A stretch of 5,658 nt of DNA from Campylobacteraceae bacterium (GTDB lineage Bacteria; Campylobacterota; Campylobacteria; Campylobacterales; Sulfurovaceae). The notes under the pieces were generated by a model. That model was not told the DNA's origin. It did no database searches and worked only from the letters and a program-made list of their open reading frames with translations. Positions 4,481-5,658 of this stretch are shown in pieces. The position numbers and the translations under genes were made by a program. Position 1 is the first letter of the stretch. Each line of letters starts with the position of its first letter. The DNA lies in NCBI GenBank assembly GCA_027056615.1, contig JALUKJ010000033.1, positions 1 through 5,658 on the forward strand. Reading direction: 5' to 3'.

Positions 4481-5572
4481 TTATAGTCCAAAGTAACTGT
4501 TTACGCCTTTAGCAATACCTTCTACTAATACTCTTTGATAATTTTTATCTTGTAACTTTTTAACCTCATTTTTATTGCTTATATAACCTGTCTCTACCAA
4601 AATAGAGGGCATAGTTGTTGCTAAAAGTACCCAAAATGGTTTACGTTTTATACCTTTATCATTTACACTATAGCGTTTTCTTAGATGTGTTAAAATATTA
4701 CTTCTAACCTTTAGAGCTAAACTTTTAGCATGTATACGTTTCCAATATCCTGTCATCTGTTTATAATCTCGTACAGTATAAACTTTTTTCCCTCTATATC
4801 GAATACGTCTATTTTTAATGCGTTTTGTATTTTTAATAGAGAAATAAAAAACAGTAATACCTTCATATTTTACTTTAGGAGTACGTTTTATAGGTGCTGC
4901 ATTAACATGAATAGAGATAAAAATATCTCCCTTATATCTATTAGCAAAATCAGTACGTTGCTTTAAATTCATAAATTTATCTTTAGCACGAGTCATTAAA
5001 ACTCTATAGCCCATCTGCTTTAGTATTTCTCTAAGTTTTAAAGTCATACTTAAAGTCAAATTTTTCTCTCTAATCCTTTTATTGGAAGCCCCTACATCTC
5101 GCCCTCCATGACCTGCATCGAGAATAATAAGCTTATTATGACGTTTTTTACTATAATGATATTTTTTTATTTGTTTAATAGTTTTTGGTAGTACTTTTTT
5201 ATAAGCTGGTAGATATATTGTCAATGTTCTATTTTTTACTCTATAAGATTTTTCTAAAAAATATTTTGACTCAATAACAACTCGTAACACATTTTGGTTA
5301 AACTGCCCTATTCTCAACGACCTAACCCTATCAGCTTTAAGATTTTTAATAGTCTTTCCTGATAACAGAACACCATTTTTTATGTCATAAACATGTTTTA
5401 TAACTCCATTTTTTTTAATGGTAAAGTATTTTATATTTTCGATTCTATGCCTAAAAGTCAATTTGAGTCTGTTTGAGACCAATGAAGTATCTTCTAAATG
5501 GTTATTTTCTCTAGCCAATAAATTTAAGTTTGTCAAAAGTAATAGACCAATAAAGATTAATATCTTATTCAA
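4481..5572 (-). CDS. Exported N-acetylmuramoyl-L-alanine amidase (Amidase_3, AmiC-like)
   Basis: A 363-residue zinc amidase that cleaves the bond between N-acetylmuramic acid and L-alanine of the stem peptide in peptidoglycan, probably acting in the periplasm for daughter-cell separation. Residues 1-20 form a signal peptide (Lys3, hydrophobic 4-13, likely cleavage near LLA-RE). Residues about 35-121 are beta-rich (LRVVIES, LTIYLPA) and fit an AMIN envelope-targeting domain. Residues about 147-362 are Amidase_3: LDAGHGG with His155, Glu169 in REKN, His222 in SIHVNA as zinc ligands, and Glu327 in ILVETGYISN as catalytic base. Between His222 and Glu327 is a long insert (about 226-316), where AmiB/AmiC-type enzymes carry an autoinhibitory helix. 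Its 250-263 stretch has 9 Lys/Arg in 14. The whole protein is very basic. The start is TTG with GGGAG 6 bases upstream; the only nearby upstream ATG meets a stop after two more codons. Confidence 0.92.
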   Translation of the reverse strand: MNKILIFIGLLLLTNLNLLARENNHLEDTSLVSNRLKLTFRHRIENIKYFTIKKNGVIKHVYDIKNGVLLSGKTIKNLKADRVRSLRIGQFNQNVLRVVIESKYFLEKSYRVKNRTLTIYLPAYKKVLPKTIKQIKKYHYSKKRHNKLIILDAGHGGRDVGASNKRIREKNLTLSMTLKLREILKQMGYRVLMTRAKDKFMNLKQRTDFANRYKGDIFISIHVNAAPIKRTPKVKYEGITVFYFSIKNTKRIKNRRIRYRGKKVYTVRDYKQMTGYWKRIHAKSLALKVRSNILTHLRKRYSVNDKGIKRKPFWVLLATTMPSILVETGYISNKNEVKKLQDKNYQRVLVEGIAKGVNSYFGL

Positions 5573-5578
5573 GTTAAA

Positions 5579-5584
5579 CTCCCT
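5579..5584 (-). promoter_or_regulatory. Ribosome binding site fixing the amidase TTG start
   Basis: AGGGAG on the minus strand, 6 bases before TTG at 5572-5570. This start places a Lys and a hydrophobic core directly at the N-terminus, as a signal peptide requires. Confidence 0.6.
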
Positions 5585-5598
5585 ATTTCTAACTATCT

Positions 5599-5607
5599 AG
5601 TTTAACA
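5599..5607 (-). promoter_or_regulatory. Candidate promoter -10 (TGTTAAACT), amidase gene
   Basis: The minus strand reads TATG-TTAAACT 27 bases above the start, similar to the TGTTAAAAT boxes at 804-812 and 2822-2830 but with two departures from TATAAT. It is the best box visible in the 86 bases available upstream; a stronger promoter could lie outside the window. Confidence 0.25.
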
Positions 5608-5658
5608 TAAAACAATATTTAAGGCTAGTAATTAATCGTTTTTTATTTAATAACATTT

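Overview
This is a low-GC bacterial window in which every confidently called gene lies on the minus strand. In transcription order (high to low coordinates) they are an exported N-acetylmuramoyl-L-alanine amidase, the tRNA 4-thiouridine/thiazole sulfur-transfer enzyme ThiI, an ABC-F ATPase of the YbiT type, and an uncharacterised 175-residue protein. Base composition, promoters with a clear -10 box and no recognisable -35 box, and the look of the proteins suggest a Campylobacterota member, perhaps of the Sulfurovum/Sulfurimonas kind. That placement is an inference from style, not from a marker gene.

Layout: 5658-5573 is the upstream region of the amidase with a candidate promoter. The amidase (5572-4481, TTG start) is followed by a 185-base gap. 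That gap carries a 104-bp element with perfect 25-bp terminal inverted repeats (4340-4443), and then the thiI promoter. thiI (4295-2838) and the ABC-F gene (2787-1192, TTG start) are 50 bases apart and may be co-transcribed, although a second -10-like box sits between them. Between the ABC-F gene and the 175-residue gene (768-241) is a 423-base intergenic stretch. Its upper part (about 1001-1191) is richer in G+C and looks like the relic of an insertion-sequence transposase. It also contains a long stem whose loop carries a Shine-Dalgarno-like (opposite strand: anti-Shine-Dalgarno) motif. Its lower part (about 841-960) is very AT-rich and holds the likely promoter of the 175-residue gene. Bases 1-240 have no gene and hold two more repeat copies.

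The most notable theme is a family of small dispersed palindromic repeats. Each is a GTAG tetranucleotide followed by a short hairpin (GTTCGAT/ATCGAAC or GGTCGAT/ATCGACC). Two form an inverted pair at 4340-4443, in the arrangement known as a REPIN. A 79-base segment including one half of that pair recurs at 1-79 with 69 of 79 bases identical, and simpler or degenerate copies occur at 103-122 and 819-834. This architecture is that of REP sequences mobilised by RAYT (TnpA-REP) enzymes; no such enzyme is in the window.

The four proteins do not form an obvious single pathway: cell-wall splitting in the periplasm, tRNA and thiamine sulfur chemistry, a ribosome-associated ATPase, and an unknown protein with two tandem SH3-like repeats. 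No prophage, CRISPR array, tRNA or rRNA gene is seen, and no complete novel multi-gene system is evident.
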